A stretch of DNA of 64,000 nucleotides from an uncultured Clostridia bacterium (GCA_947600065.1 CANQFZ010000001.1:62001-126000), one strand, 5' to 3'. Positions 53,822 to 60,602 are shown, counted from the first letter of the stretch. The notes: generated from the letters alone by a model not told the origin. Numbers and translations: made by a program.

Positions 53822-54931
53822 CTACTCCAAATGTAATTGTAAATCCGACATTTCCCGCTCTTCGGCTTTCCTGCGCTCTTTGTATTCAACATATTTCTGC
53901 CGATACTCGTAAGACTTGCCGAAGATATTCCATGCCGCTCGAACCACGTTAGGCTCATAAGGGCGAATTTTCTCCAAATCTGAAATAGCCTTGTAAGATA
54001 TAGGACACCCGCAGCACCCTGTCCGTTTTAACCCGTAAACCTCGTAAGCGTCGCTGTATCTTATCCTGTAATGATCCTTATACCATGCCTTGTCCTTATC
54101 AGTTATATAAAAAAGCGGGCGAAAACGGAACTTATCACCTTGCGTATAGAAACACATTGTGTTGCCGTCATTTTCAAAGTCGACTCCGCGCGGAACGGAA
54201 CGCATACCGCCTTCAGCTCGCCGCTCGCCTGTTATAATCAAATCATAATCTTTTTGAACTTGATGTGCCAACTGCTTTTTACAGTAATCACAACACTTAG
54301 CACTGATTTGAAAATCAGGCGGATACTCGGCTATAAAATCCCGCATATATTTCGACGAGTTAATAACAAGCTGAATATTCGGTCGCGGTTCTCCTGCCGA
54401 ATTACAACAGCACAAGAAATTTATAATAGCCTCGCAGCCGGGATAACGAGCTTTAAGTTCTGCACGTTTAGCGCGTTTGTCCTCGGCGCTTTCATATTCT
54501 TCGGCAATTGACAACGGAATATTTTTGCTCTGCCAACCGGATAAGCCCTCGGACATAATCTTAGATACAAAAGGTATGCCGTATTTGCGAGTAGCTTCAA
54601 CAATATTAACTTTTGGGCGAGCCTCCTCGATTTCAACACCGTATTTCCGAGCGGTTTCTTTAACGTGGTCTCTGGTAGCTTTCATCTCCAAGCCCGTATT
54701 GAAAAATATGTATCTGACGGGCGGCACCGAAGGAAACCATTTGCGCGTCCGCTCAATTAAGTCGATAAGTATATCGCTGTCCGAACCGCCCGAATAGGAG
54801 CAAATAGCGTTAGGGTGCTGCTTTAGACGAGTTGCGATAATGCCTATAATTGCTTGGAACTTGTCAGGTGCATCTAAGTCGGCATAAGAAGGGCGTTCAG
54901 TGTACACGCGGCTTTTATATTCGTCCTTCAT
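53822..54931 (-). CDS. Phosphoadenosine phosphosulfate reductase-like PP-loop protein
   Basis: 369 residues. N-terminal PP-loop SYSGGSDSD near 45-53, as in the PAPS reductase/DndC group. Cysteine pairs follow: CCCNS near 180, CCDYCKK near 225 and RTGCCGCPIS near 315, which could bind a metal cluster. In phages such proteins are common and unexplained; DndC relatives modify DNA with sulfur, while this lacks the other Dnd genes. The stop is at 53822; it overlaps the previous small membrane gene. Confidence 0.78.
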   Translation of the reverse strand: MKDEYKSRVYTERPSYADLDAPDKFQAIIGIIATRLKQHPNAICSYSGGSDSDILIDLIERTRKWFPSVPPVRYIFFNTGLEMKATRDHVKETARKYGVEIEEARPKVNIVEATRKYGIPFVSKIMSEGLSGWQSKNIPLSIAEEYESAEDKRAKRAELKARYPGCEAIINFLCCCNSAGEPRPNIQLVINSSKYMRDFIAEYPPDFQISAKCCDYCKKQLAHQVQKDYDLIITGERRAEGGMRSVPRGVDFENDGNTMCFYTQGDKFRFRPLFYITDKDKAWYKDHYRIRYSDAYEVYGLKRTGCCGCPISYKAISDLEKIRPYEPNVVRAAWNIFGKSYEYRQKYVEYKERRKAEEREMSDLQLHLE

Positions 54932-55119
54932 TAGTTTCTCCTCTCCGCTACAGCCTGCACCGCAACTCCCGCTCCTACCATCACTAAGCCTACCGCGATA
55001 TGTACAAAATCCGCTGACGTAAGATAGCCGTAGTAGTCGCCGTTGCCGATAGAGCCGATAACAAGCAACAGCCCGACCGTAATAAGTACAGCGACGACCG
55101 CTATGCGAAGTTTCTCCAT
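54931..55119 (-). CDS. Small two-helix membrane protein
   Basis: 62 residues from ATG 55119 with two hydrophobic segments (about 4-22 and 32-54). The longer frame from 55164 adds an upstream stretch, but GGAGGTGG lies 7 bases before ATG 55119. Small membrane proteins in the early region often act in superinfection exclusion, but nothing here proves it. Confidence 0.6.
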   Translation of the reverse strand: MEKLRIAVVAVLITVGLLLVIGSIGNGDYYGYLTSADFVHIAVGLVMVGAGVAVQAVAERRN

Positions 55120-55164
55120 AATTCCACCTCCGAGATTTTCTTTGTTGTTTATCTTTTTAGGCAC

Positions 55165-55419
55165 TTACTCCATTTCTCCACTATGATCTGTAAATAACCA
55201 TTGTGGGCTGCATTTTAGTGCAATTGACAACATAACAAGTTGTTCGAGAGTCCAGACGCGCGGATTGTTCCTGCGGTCGGCATACGTTGACTTTGGAATA
55301 TTAAGCTTGGCGGAAATTTCCTTGTCTGTTTTAAGACCGAAGTAAGCGCAGCGGGATTCAATGTTCCGCTGTACTATTTGCATCATCTTTGCAGTTTCAG
55401 ATTGCTTTACTTTTGACAT
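55165..55419 (-). CDS. HTH-type regulator (early region)
   Basis: 84 residues with a helix-turn-helix core (TDKEISAKLNIPKSTYADRRN) of the XRE/Cro type, ending in QWLFTDHSGEME. It lies after the antirepressor and before a small membrane protein. Its operator is not identified. Confidence 0.72.
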   Translation of the reverse strand: MSKVKQSETAKMMQIVQRNIESRCAYFGLKTDKEISAKLNIPKSTYADRRNNPRVWTLEQLVMLSIALKCSPQWLFTDHSGEME

Positions 55420-55424
55420 TTAAA

Positions 55425-56186
55425 TCACCTCTTTAATAGATTTGCAGACAGAAATTTATTTATAAAATACTCCTGCCCCTTGCCTGTAACTTTTGTTGTT
55501 CTGTTAATTCTGATCGAACCGTCAGGATTGTTTATAGTCGTTTCTTTTACCTCGAAAAGTCCCATATCCATAGCACGTTGTGTGGGCATGTTATGTGAAC
55601 TGCCGCCTTTCATCAGATAGCCTTCTTGCCTTAACTGCTCAAACAGACGTTTCTGACCTGTGTCAACTCCGTTCTGTTTGAGCAACTTAGCAAGGTCGCC
55701 TATTAGAATTGAGGTTTTTGCCGCCTCCACAGCGTTTGCGAAAACAATCTTAGGTTTGTCCTGCTCGGCTTGATTTTCAAGAGCAATACGCTTTTCGCGT
55801 TCCTCTTTGAGAGCCTTAAACGCCGCTATTGCAAGGTCGGGATTTTGCAATAACTCTTCTGCCGCATATGCTTTGTGTTTGCGGATTGACGGAAGAACTT
55901 CAGAAGTTACCCAATGCTTAAACTTTTTGGCATTCGGCAGCTTGCTTGAAAGAATTAGGCTGTAAAGTCCGCTCTCGTTGATAATCGTTAATTCCTGCGT
56001 TCCTCCAAGGGTGTCGTGTTTTGCGACCCCCTTATCTTCGCTGTCAACGTGTCTTGCTATAGCATCTCGTACGTTGCTGTAGCCGAGTTTCTCCGCCACA
56101 TCTTTGCCCACGAACCACGGTTCTCCGTCAATTGACGTTCCCCGTATCGAGCCGAAATCCGAGTTGTTAAATGTTGTAAGTTCCAT
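55425..56186 (-). CDS. BRO-N/KilAC phage antirepressor
   Basis: 253 residues. N-terminal BRO-N domain (MELTTFNNSDFGSIRG, GEPWFVGKDVAEKLGYSN) and C-terminal KilAC domain (about 135-250, including MKGGSSHNMPTQRAMDMGL). Such antirepressors relieve CI control at induction. GGAGG precedes the ATG. It is the second early gene after the Cro-like regulator. Confidence 0.92.
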   Translation of the reverse strand: MELTTFNNSDFGSIRGTSIDGEPWFVGKDVAEKLGYSNVRDAIARHVDSEDKGVAKHDTLGGTQELTIINESGLYSLILSSKLPNAKKFKHWVTSEVLPSIRKHKAYAAEELLQNPDLAIAAFKALKEEREKRIALENQAEQDKPKIVFANAVEAAKTSILIGDLAKLLKQNGVDTGQKRLFEQLRQEGYLMKGGSSHNMPTQRAMDMGLFEVKETTINNPDGSIRINRTTKVTGKGQEYFINKFLSANLLKR

Positions 56187-56201
56187 TTTTAGCCTCCTAA
56201 A

Positions 56202-56423
56202 TTATTTTGATACCACAAGCGTATCAAAAAGTTCATCAAGCGGCACATCTACGCCGAGAATAGCTTTAATTTTTCGCGCTTCAGCAAGTGAGATTTTGCG
56301 CTTGCCCGTGAGCTTAAGCGACATACACGACGCACTTAAATTCATAAGCTCGGCAAGTTTTTCAAGCGTCATTTGCCTGCGCGCTAATTCGGCGCTTAAA
56401 TTCGGATATACAATTTTTGTCAT
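56202..56423 (-). CDS. Cro-like HTH regulator
   Basis: 73 residues with an HTH core (MTLEKLAELMNLSASCMSLKL). It is the first gene on the early leftward promoter and would oppose the CI repressor. AGGAGTGAAAATATT precedes the ATG. Confidence 0.8.
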   Translation of the reverse strand: MTKIVYPNLSAELARRQMTLEKLAELMNLSASCMSLKLTGKRKISLAEARKIKAILGVDVPLDELFDTLVVSK

Positions 56424-56444
56424 AATATTTTCACTCCTTTCTAT

Positions 56445-56536
56445 AAACTCAATTGAGTTTATATAACGGTATTATACATTCAGTTGAGTAAATTGTCAAG
56501 TACTTTTTGAAAAAAATATTTTCAATTGAGTAAATT
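56445..56536. promoter_or_regulatory. Lysogeny operators (three similar palindromes)
   Basis: O1 AAACTCAATTGAGTTT at 56445-56460 is a perfect 16-bp palindrome. O2 ATTCAGTTGAGTAAATT is at 56478-56494 and O3 TTTCAATTGAGTAAATT at 56520-56536. O2 fills the spacer of the leftward promoter, O1 lies at its start of transcription, and O3 is just before the rightward -35. Fits a CI/Cro-type switch. Confidence 0.8.
56471..56499 (-). promoter_or_regulatory. Early leftward promoter
   Basis: On the minus strand TTGACA (56499-56494), 17-bp spacer, TATAAT (56476-56471): a perfect match, with operator O2 inside the spacer. Confidence 0.85.
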
Positions 56537-56540
56537 CAAC

Positions 56541-56569
56541 TTGACACATTGTAAATTTTGTTGTATAAT
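56541..56569 (+). promoter_or_regulatory. Repressor (CI) promoter
   Basis: TTGACA (56541-56546), 17-bp spacer, TATAAT (56564-56569), 24 bp upstream of the repressor ATG. Confidence 0.85.
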
Positions 56570-56592
56570 ACTTTATAGAGAGGTGATAAAAA

Positions 56593-56958
56593 ATGACAGT
56601 TGAGGAACAGTTAAAAGAACTGATTTTAAGCAGATTTAAAAGCGTTCGTGCATTTGCAATTGCAATAGACGTCCCGCCGTCCACTATCAACAACATTTTC
56701 ACGCGCGGTATAGGCGGCGTTAGACTTGGGACAGCTATTCCGATGTGTATAGCATTAAACATTGATATTGCTTATCTGGTAAGCGGGGAAATCCGCTCGA
56801 AAGACATTGCCCTGCAACTCGAGCCTGACGAAGAAAAACTCTTGAATGCTTACCGGAGCTTTAATGCCGAAGGGCAGGAAAGGCTGCTGCAATATGCTGT
56901 TGATATGACGCAACTTGACCGATACAAAAAAGTATGTGGTAAATCTGATCTGGCTTAG
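56593..56958 (+). CDS. CI-like prophage repressor
   Basis: 121 residues. N-terminal HTH (about 15-40: FKSVRAFAIAIDVPPSTINNIF) and a dimerisation tail (about 70-115, DEEKLLNAYRSFNAEGQERLLQYA). It lacks a LexA-type peptidase half, so induction should depend on the antirepressor, not on RecA self-cleavage. AGAGAGGTG precedes the ATG. A 10-bp hairpin at 56969-56992 follows the stop. Confidence 0.88.
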   Translation: MTVEEQLKELILSRFKSVRAFAIAIDVPPSTINNIFTRGIGGVRLGTAIPMCIALNIDIAYLVSGEIRSKDIALQLEPDEEKLLNAYRSFNAEGQERLLQYAVDMTQLDRYKKVCGKSDLA

Positions 56959-56968
56959 AAAATGCAAA

Positions 56969-56992
56969 TAAGCCGCTCTACTGAGCGGCTTA
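56969..56992 (+). terminator. Hairpin after the repressor gene
   Basis: TAAGCCGCTC and GAGCGGCTTA pair perfectly around TACT. No T run follows, so read-through to the TM2-HIRAN gene, 25 bp on, is likely. Confidence 0.55.
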
Positions 56993-57016
56993 AACTAAAC
57001 AAAGGAGAAATATAAA

Positions 57017-57910
57017 ATGAAATCTAAGACTACTGCGTTGATTTTATGCATATTCTTAGGCTATTTGGGTATACACCGTTTTTATGCAGGCAAAATAAAA
57101 TCTGGTATTCTTTATCTTTTTACATTCGGACTGTTCGGGATAGGTTGGATTGTTGATGTAGTCTTGATTTGCAAAGACAATTTTCTTCCCAATCAAGCAA
57201 TGGCTTCGGTCAGAACAACTTCGCAGCCTGCTCAAAAAAACACTTCTACACCAACTTCTGTTTCCGTATCTGCGCCACGTCAGTATGTTCCAATGCCGTC
57301 ATTTCCAAATTTTACAGACGGATACGGGTTACAATATGAGTATGAAAATGAATTGTACTTGATAAACACGACAGCCGCTGAACTTAACGTAAAACTTGGT
57401 GGGGAAATAACTTTCAAGCAAGAACCGGAAAACGAGCACGACAATCAAGCTGTCGCCGTTTTTCAAGACAACCGCAGGCTCGGTTATATATACAGAGGTC
57501 AGACGCAGGAAATGGCGAACCGTTGGTTAAAAAATGGGACTTCGCTTTTGGGATATATAAGCTCCGTCGATATTTCGCATAATAAAATCAAGTATAAAAT
57601 CGGATTTTATAAGCCGCTCGCTGAAATGCAGAAAGAAACCTTTAAACTTACAGGACTGCGACAGAAGGACAGCATAGGAGAGCTGAGAGAGGACAACATC
57701 AGGATTTTCTCTGTGGGTGATAGTGTTACTGCAGAATATGATGTGGCAGAAGAAAAATATATCGTATGGTGCGGCGGCTGCGAAATCGGCACGTTGCCGA
57801 AAAATGCTGAAGAATTTGCAGAAGATAAAAAGAAAATCATTGGAGTTTTGACAAAAATAGATTTTGATGATGAAGATAAATGCTCAGCAGAGGTTGAACT
57901 TTATAAGTAA
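57017..57910 (+). CDS. TM2 + HIRAN domain membrane protein
   Basis: 297 residues. TM2 domain (about 3-55: LCIFLGYLGIHRFYAGKIKSG and a second helix), a Thr/Ser/Pro linker (about 65-95), then a HIRAN domain (about 115-205: EPENEHDNQAVAVFQ, RLGYIYRG) and a C-terminal beta region. TM2 domains anchor proteins at membranes; HIRAN binds single-stranded DNA or damaged ends. The combination in a prophage lysogeny module, expressed with the repressor, hints at exclusion or defence, but this is inference. AAAGGAGAAA precedes the ATG. Confidence 0.75.
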   Translation: MKSKTTALILCIFLGYLGIHRFYAGKIKSGILYLFTFGLFGIGWIVDVVLICKDNFLPNQAMASVRTTSQPAQKNTSTPTSVSVSAPRQYVPMPSFPNFTDGYGLQYEYENELYLINTTAAELNVKLGGEITFKQEPENEHDNQAVAVFQDNRRLGYIYRGQTQEMANRWLKNGTSLLGYISSVDISHNKIKYKIGFYKPLAEMQKETFKLTGLRQKDSIGELREDNIRIFSVGDSVTAEYDVAEEKYIVWCGGCEIGTLPKNAEEFAEDKKKIIGVLTKIDFDDEDKCSAEVELYK

Positions 57911-57912
57911 TT

Positions 57913-57931
57913 TTTGCAATTGATTGCAAAA
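57913..57931. repeat. 19-bp palindromic repeat, copy 2
   Basis: Identical to 44311-44329. This copy follows the TM2-HIRAN stop by 2 bp. Confidence 0.7.
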
Positions 57932-57954
57932 ACGGATTTTAAGAGGGTGAGAAA

Positions 57955-57987
57955 ATGGCATCAGAAAAAAGTTCCTGTGTTGTATGA
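57955..57987 (+). CDS. Possible 10-codon leader peptide
   Basis: MASEKSSCVV with stop TGA, preceded by AAGAGGGTGAG at good distance. It could be a leader or a decayed gene start. No evidence it is made. Confidence 0.25.
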   Translation: MASEKSSCVV

Positions 57988-58057
57988 ATATTTGTTCGAA
58001 ATTCTATAAAATTTGGTCGATTTTTTGTAACATATCCACAAATTGATTGTTTTTTTA

Positions 58058-58086
58058 TTGACAATTACAGCTATTGGGAGTATAAT
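58058..58086 (+). promoter_or_regulatory. Promoter of the structured RNA/NYN gene
   Basis: TTGACA (58058-58063), 17-bp spacer, TATAAT (58081-58086), consensus. Transcription would begin near 58093. Confidence 0.85.
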
Positions 58087-58092
58087 ATAAAT

Positions 58093-58185
58093 GTAGTTAA
58101 GACTACACTATATCAGACAGTGTATTCCCGATAGTAGTTCCCCCACCATAAGGGGTGTTACGAGGTCGGGAGTATTTTTATTTTT
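58093..58185 (+). ncRNA. Candidate structured RNA with intrinsic terminator, upstream of the NYN gene
   Basis: About 90 bases: TGTAGT/ACTACA (58092-58107), overlapping alternative stem ACACT/AGTGT (58105-58123), then a 9-bp stem TATTCCCGA/TCGGGAGTA (58123-58131, 58166-58174) with an inner CCCC/GGGG helix, followed by T-rich TATTTTTATTTTT. The last stem plus T-run is an intrinsic terminator placed before GGAGG of the nuclease gene. It may be a separate small RNA or an attenuating leader. Confidence 0.55.
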
Positions 58186-58194
58186 GGAGGTTTT

Positions 58195-58935
58195 ATGAAT
58201 AGCACTGATTTGGTAAGTATTAAGCGCACAGTCACAACAGCTATACTCGTTGACGGTGGTTTTTACAGGCGGCGAGCTGTATTTTATCAAGGCTATATTT
58301 CACCCGAAGAACGGGTTGAGGAACTTATTTCCCATTGTCGTTCATTACTTAATGCGGACAAATTTGAACAGCGAAATCTTTATCGCATATTTTATTATGA
58401 TTGCCCACCTATTGATAAAAATGTATATCATCCGCTTCTTAACAAAAGCATAAATCTCGGTAATTCAAATGATTACAAATGGCAAAAAAAGTTTTTAGAA
58501 ACGCTTAAAAGCAAAAGGAAAGTAGCCTTGCGTCTTGGCAGACTTAGCGAAAATGACAGTACATATTTGTTAAAGCCCGATGTTCAGAAAAAACTGATAA
58601 GAGGAGCAATAAGCATAAACGATTTGACAGAACGGGATTTTGCTTTAAATATAACACAAAAAGGCGTAGACATGAAGATAGGCGTTGACATTACAACTTT
58701 ATCAGTAAAAAAGCAGGTTGACCAGATAATTCTTATTTCAGGCGACAGTGATTTCGTTCCTGCCGCAAAACAAGCAAGGCGAGAGGGCATAGATTTTCTT
58801 TTAAATCCGTTGGGGGCGTCTATCAAAAAAGATTTATATGAGCATATCGACGGCTTAATAAATTATATTCCGCAAAAATACACCAATAAATCAGAGCATA
58901 CAGATGAAACTGATGAACAGAAACTCACTACATAG
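58195..58935 (+). CDS. NYN-domain (PIN-like) nuclease
   Basis: 246 residues of the NYN/DUF88 (LabA-like) family. Active-site acids: D20 in AILVDGG, D159 and D165 in GVDMKIGVD, D184 and D186 in ISGDSDFVPA. The fold is a PIN-like metal-dependent RNase. GGAGG lies four bases before ATG 58195. The gene follows a terminated RNA and is 19 bp from the integrase gene, so expression probably depends on read-through. A Lys/Glu/Thr tail ends the protein. Confidence 0.85.
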   Translation: MNSTDLVSIKRTVTTAILVDGGFYRRRAVFYQGYISPEERVEELISHCRSLLNADKFEQRNLYRIFYYDCPPIDKNVYHPLLNKSINLGNSNDYKWQKKFLETLKSKRKVALRLGRLSENDSTYLLKPDVQKKLIRGAISINDLTERDFALNITQKGVDMKIGVDITTLSVKKQVDQIILISGDSDFVPAAKQARREGIDFLLNPLGASIKKDLYEHIDGLINYIPQKYTNKSEHTDETDEQKLTT

Positions 58936-58954
58936 AATTAGGAGTTGAAAAACA

Positions 58955-60007
58955 ATGGCTTCTGCAAAGAAATTGCCGTCTGGGAAATGGCGTGTGCTGC
59001 TGTACACGGGAGCTGATGAGCAAGGCAAAAGAAAGTATAAATCATTTACGGCTGACAGTAAAAAAGAAGCAGAGTTTCTCGCGGCGCAATATAACCAACT
59101 GCACATAGAAGTTAACCGCTCAGAAATGACGCTCCGAGCGGCAACAGAGCGGTATATAAAATCAAAAGAAAATATCCTCTCTCCGTCCACCGTCCGCGGC
59201 TATTATGTGATTTTGAAAAATTACCTGCCGCGTCTGTTTGCGGTAAAAATCAAGGATATAAATCAAGAAATTATCCAGATTGCTTTTAATGATTTCGCAA
59301 AGAGCTACAGCGCGAAAACTTGCCGTAACGCTCACGGCTTAATAGCAGATGTCCTCAAATCGGAGCGCCCCGACTTGCATTTGAAAACAACATTGCCGCA
59401 AAAATCAAAATCCGACATTTATGTCCCCGACGCGCAGGAAATCGAGCAAATTTATCCGCTGACCGAGGGTACAAATATTGAAATACCTTTTATCCTTGCA
59501 ACGCAGTGCGGGCTTCGTGCGTCCGAAATAAGCGGGCTTGATGTATCCTGCGTCTATCCCGACCATATCGAGATTAAGCAGGCGCGAGTAGACGGGCTTG
59601 ACGGCGCAGTACTCAAAAAACCGAAATCATATTCGGGCTTTAGAAGTATTCCGATAAGCGCAGAAATACACGACATTCTGATAAGCAAGGCAGACGGGAG
59701 CAGAATTTGCTCAATGACTTCTACTTCTATTTCTTCGGCTTGGGGAAAATTTCGAGCAAAACACAAAATAGACGCTCATTGCAATTTCCATGCGCTCCGC
59801 CACCATTTCGCGAGCCGGTGCTTGCTTTTGGGAATACCGCAAAAGTACATTGCTGAGCTTATGGGGCATAACTCACTCAATATGATTGAGAAAGTATATC
59901 AGCACGTTTTTCCTTCGGCAATGGCAGAGTTCGCGGAAATGTTGCGGGAGCAGGACAAAAAATTTATGCAACACAAAATGCAACACAAAAATAAAAAACT
60001 CGCATAA
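58955..60007 (+). CDS. int: Tyrosine recombinase (prophage integrase)
   Basis: 350 residues: N-terminal AP2-like arm-binding part (about 1-50), SAM-like core-binding (about 55-145) and catalytic domain with R188 (GLRASE), H279-x-x-R282 (HALRHHFAS), H305 (MGHNSL) and Y315 (KVYQHVF). Integrates at the ssrA 3' end. Ends MQHKMQHKNKKLA, 27 bp before attR. AGGAG precedes the ATG. Confidence 0.96.
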   Translation: MASAKKLPSGKWRVLLYTGADEQGKRKYKSFTADSKKEAEFLAAQYNQLHIEVNRSEMTLRAATERYIKSKENILSPSTVRGYYVILKNYLPRLFAVKIKDINQEIIQIAFNDFAKSYSAKTCRNAHGLIADVLKSERPDLHLKTTLPQKSKSDIYVPDAQEIEQIYPLTEGTNIEIPFILATQCGLRASEISGLDVSCVYPDHIEIKQARVDGLDGAVLKKPKSYSGFRSIPISAEIHDILISKADGSRICSMTSTSISSAWGKFRAKHKIDAHCNFHALRHHFASRCLLLGIPQKYIAELMGHNSLNMIEKVYQHVFPSAMAEFAEMLREQDKKFMQHKMQHKNKKLA

Positions 60008-60034
60008 TAAAGCCGTTTTTAACATATTTCCAAC

Positions 60035-60061
60035 GGGTTCAATTCCCCTCGGCTCCACCAC
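60035..60061 (+). repeat. attR: 27-bp core repeat
   Basis: Same 27 bases as attL (27491-27517). Here they are a leftover 3' end of ssrA, and only this copy lies next to integrase. Confidence 0.9.
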
Positions 60062-60064
60062 GCA

Positions 60065-60217
60065 TTGAAGCCCACCGTAAAGGTGGGCTTCAACGCTGCA
60101 CATTTTTACTTTGAAATTCCCTAATGGAATTTCAATTTTGCTTCGCAAAACCGTAAAAATGTGCTACTACCCGAAAAGTGGTTTTAAATTCCAACTTACA
60201 AAAAATCTTTTTTGTAA
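60065..60217. repeat. Hairpin and branched inverted repeats downstream of attR
   Basis: 12-bp hairpin TTGAAGCCCACC/GGTGGGCTTCAA (60065-60076, 60082-60093), probably the original ssrA terminator. Then GCACATTTTTAC/GTAAAAATGTGC (60098-60109, 60153-60164) enclosing GAAATTCC/TGGAATTTC and TTTTGC/GCAAAA, a three-way branch. Then TTACAAAAAA/TTTTTTGTAA (60196-60217). Confidence 0.65.
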
Positions 60218-60228
60218 AGGTTAGACAA

Positions 60229-60318
60229 CTAGAGGCTAGAAGTTAGAGGTAAGAGGTAAGAATTTGTACCGAACGGTTGTTCGCCGAGTTCTTACCTCTT
60301 ACTTCTTATTTCTTACTT
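60229..60318. repeat. Inverted pair of heptamer arrays
   Basis: Forward units CTAGAGG, CTAGAAG, TTAGAGG, TAAGAGG, TAAGAAT (60229-60263) and reverse units CTTACCT, CTTACTT, CTTATTT, CTTACTT (60291-60318), about 27 bases apart. Same family as at 9222, 12228 and 25110. Confidence 0.75.
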
Positions 60319-60369
60319 CTAAAAGCTCAAAACCGTAAAATCTGTACCACGCCGCCAAACAGCTTAGCA

Positions 60370-60530
60370 GTGCGGATTTTCTCTGTTCCAATAATCCGAA
60401 AATTCAATCACCGGCTCGGAAATACATTCAATGAAAACAGGTTTAAAACCATCATACAACACGAAATACAACACGAAAACCGCTTTGTAAGGATTAGACA
60501 TGTTTAAATTTTTTACTTTGAATTTCCCTA
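60370..60530. other. Diverged copy of the attL-flanking strip, with repeats
   Basis: 60370-60480 resembles 27564-27674, including CAACACGAAATACAACACGA at 60457. 60483-60530 contains TTTGTAAGGATTAGACA and TTTTTACTTTGAATTTCCC, similar to pieces at 60208-60224 and 60103-60121. No gene is supported here. Confidence 0.55.
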
Positions 60531-60573
60531 ATTTGAAATATTATTTTATTTCAAAATTTTTTTTATTTTCCTA

Positions 60574-60602
60574 TTGACAAACATAAATAATGGTGTTATA
60601 AT
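60574..60602 (+). promoter_or_regulatory. Promoter of the FtsX-like operon, with palindromes
   Basis: TTGACA (60574-60579), 17-bp spacer, TATAAT (60597-60602). Just after it are GTACATGTAC (60603-60612) and GTACTAA/TTAGTAC arms near 60609 and 60641, which may bind a regulator. Confidence 0.75.

Larger units (their letters stand above)
27491..60061. mobile_element. Complete siphovirus-type prophage integrated at ssrA
   Basis: About 32.5 kb bounded by the 27-bp repeats, with the integrase gene ending 27 bp before attR. Gene modules are in order from right to left: integration/lysogeny (plus strand), then regulation, replication, packaging, head, tail and lysis (minus strand). Capsid, portal, ClpP-like protease, P27-type small terminase, tape measure, holin and CHAP endolysin are all open, so it looks intact. 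Whether it can be induced cannot be seen from sequence. Confidence 0.93.

Noticed and set aside
53822..54931. Dnd-type phosphorothioation system
   Set aside because: Only a PP-loop enzyme with DndC-like fold is present; dndB, dndD and dndE homologues are absent from the prophage.
58093..58194. T-box or metabolite riboswitch in the NYN leader
   Set aside because: No T-box motif or known riboswitch core is seen, and the downstream gene is a nuclease, not a metabolic enzyme.
60035..60061. Second tmRNA or a tRNA at the right end of the prophage
   Set aside because: Only the 3' arm is present; the rest of the gene is absent, so it is attR.
60277..60507. 76-residue ORF to the right of attR (ending with QHEIQHENRFV)
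   Set aside because: It runs through a heptamer array and a diverged repeat; only the last part resembles an integrase tail, so it is treated as a remnant.
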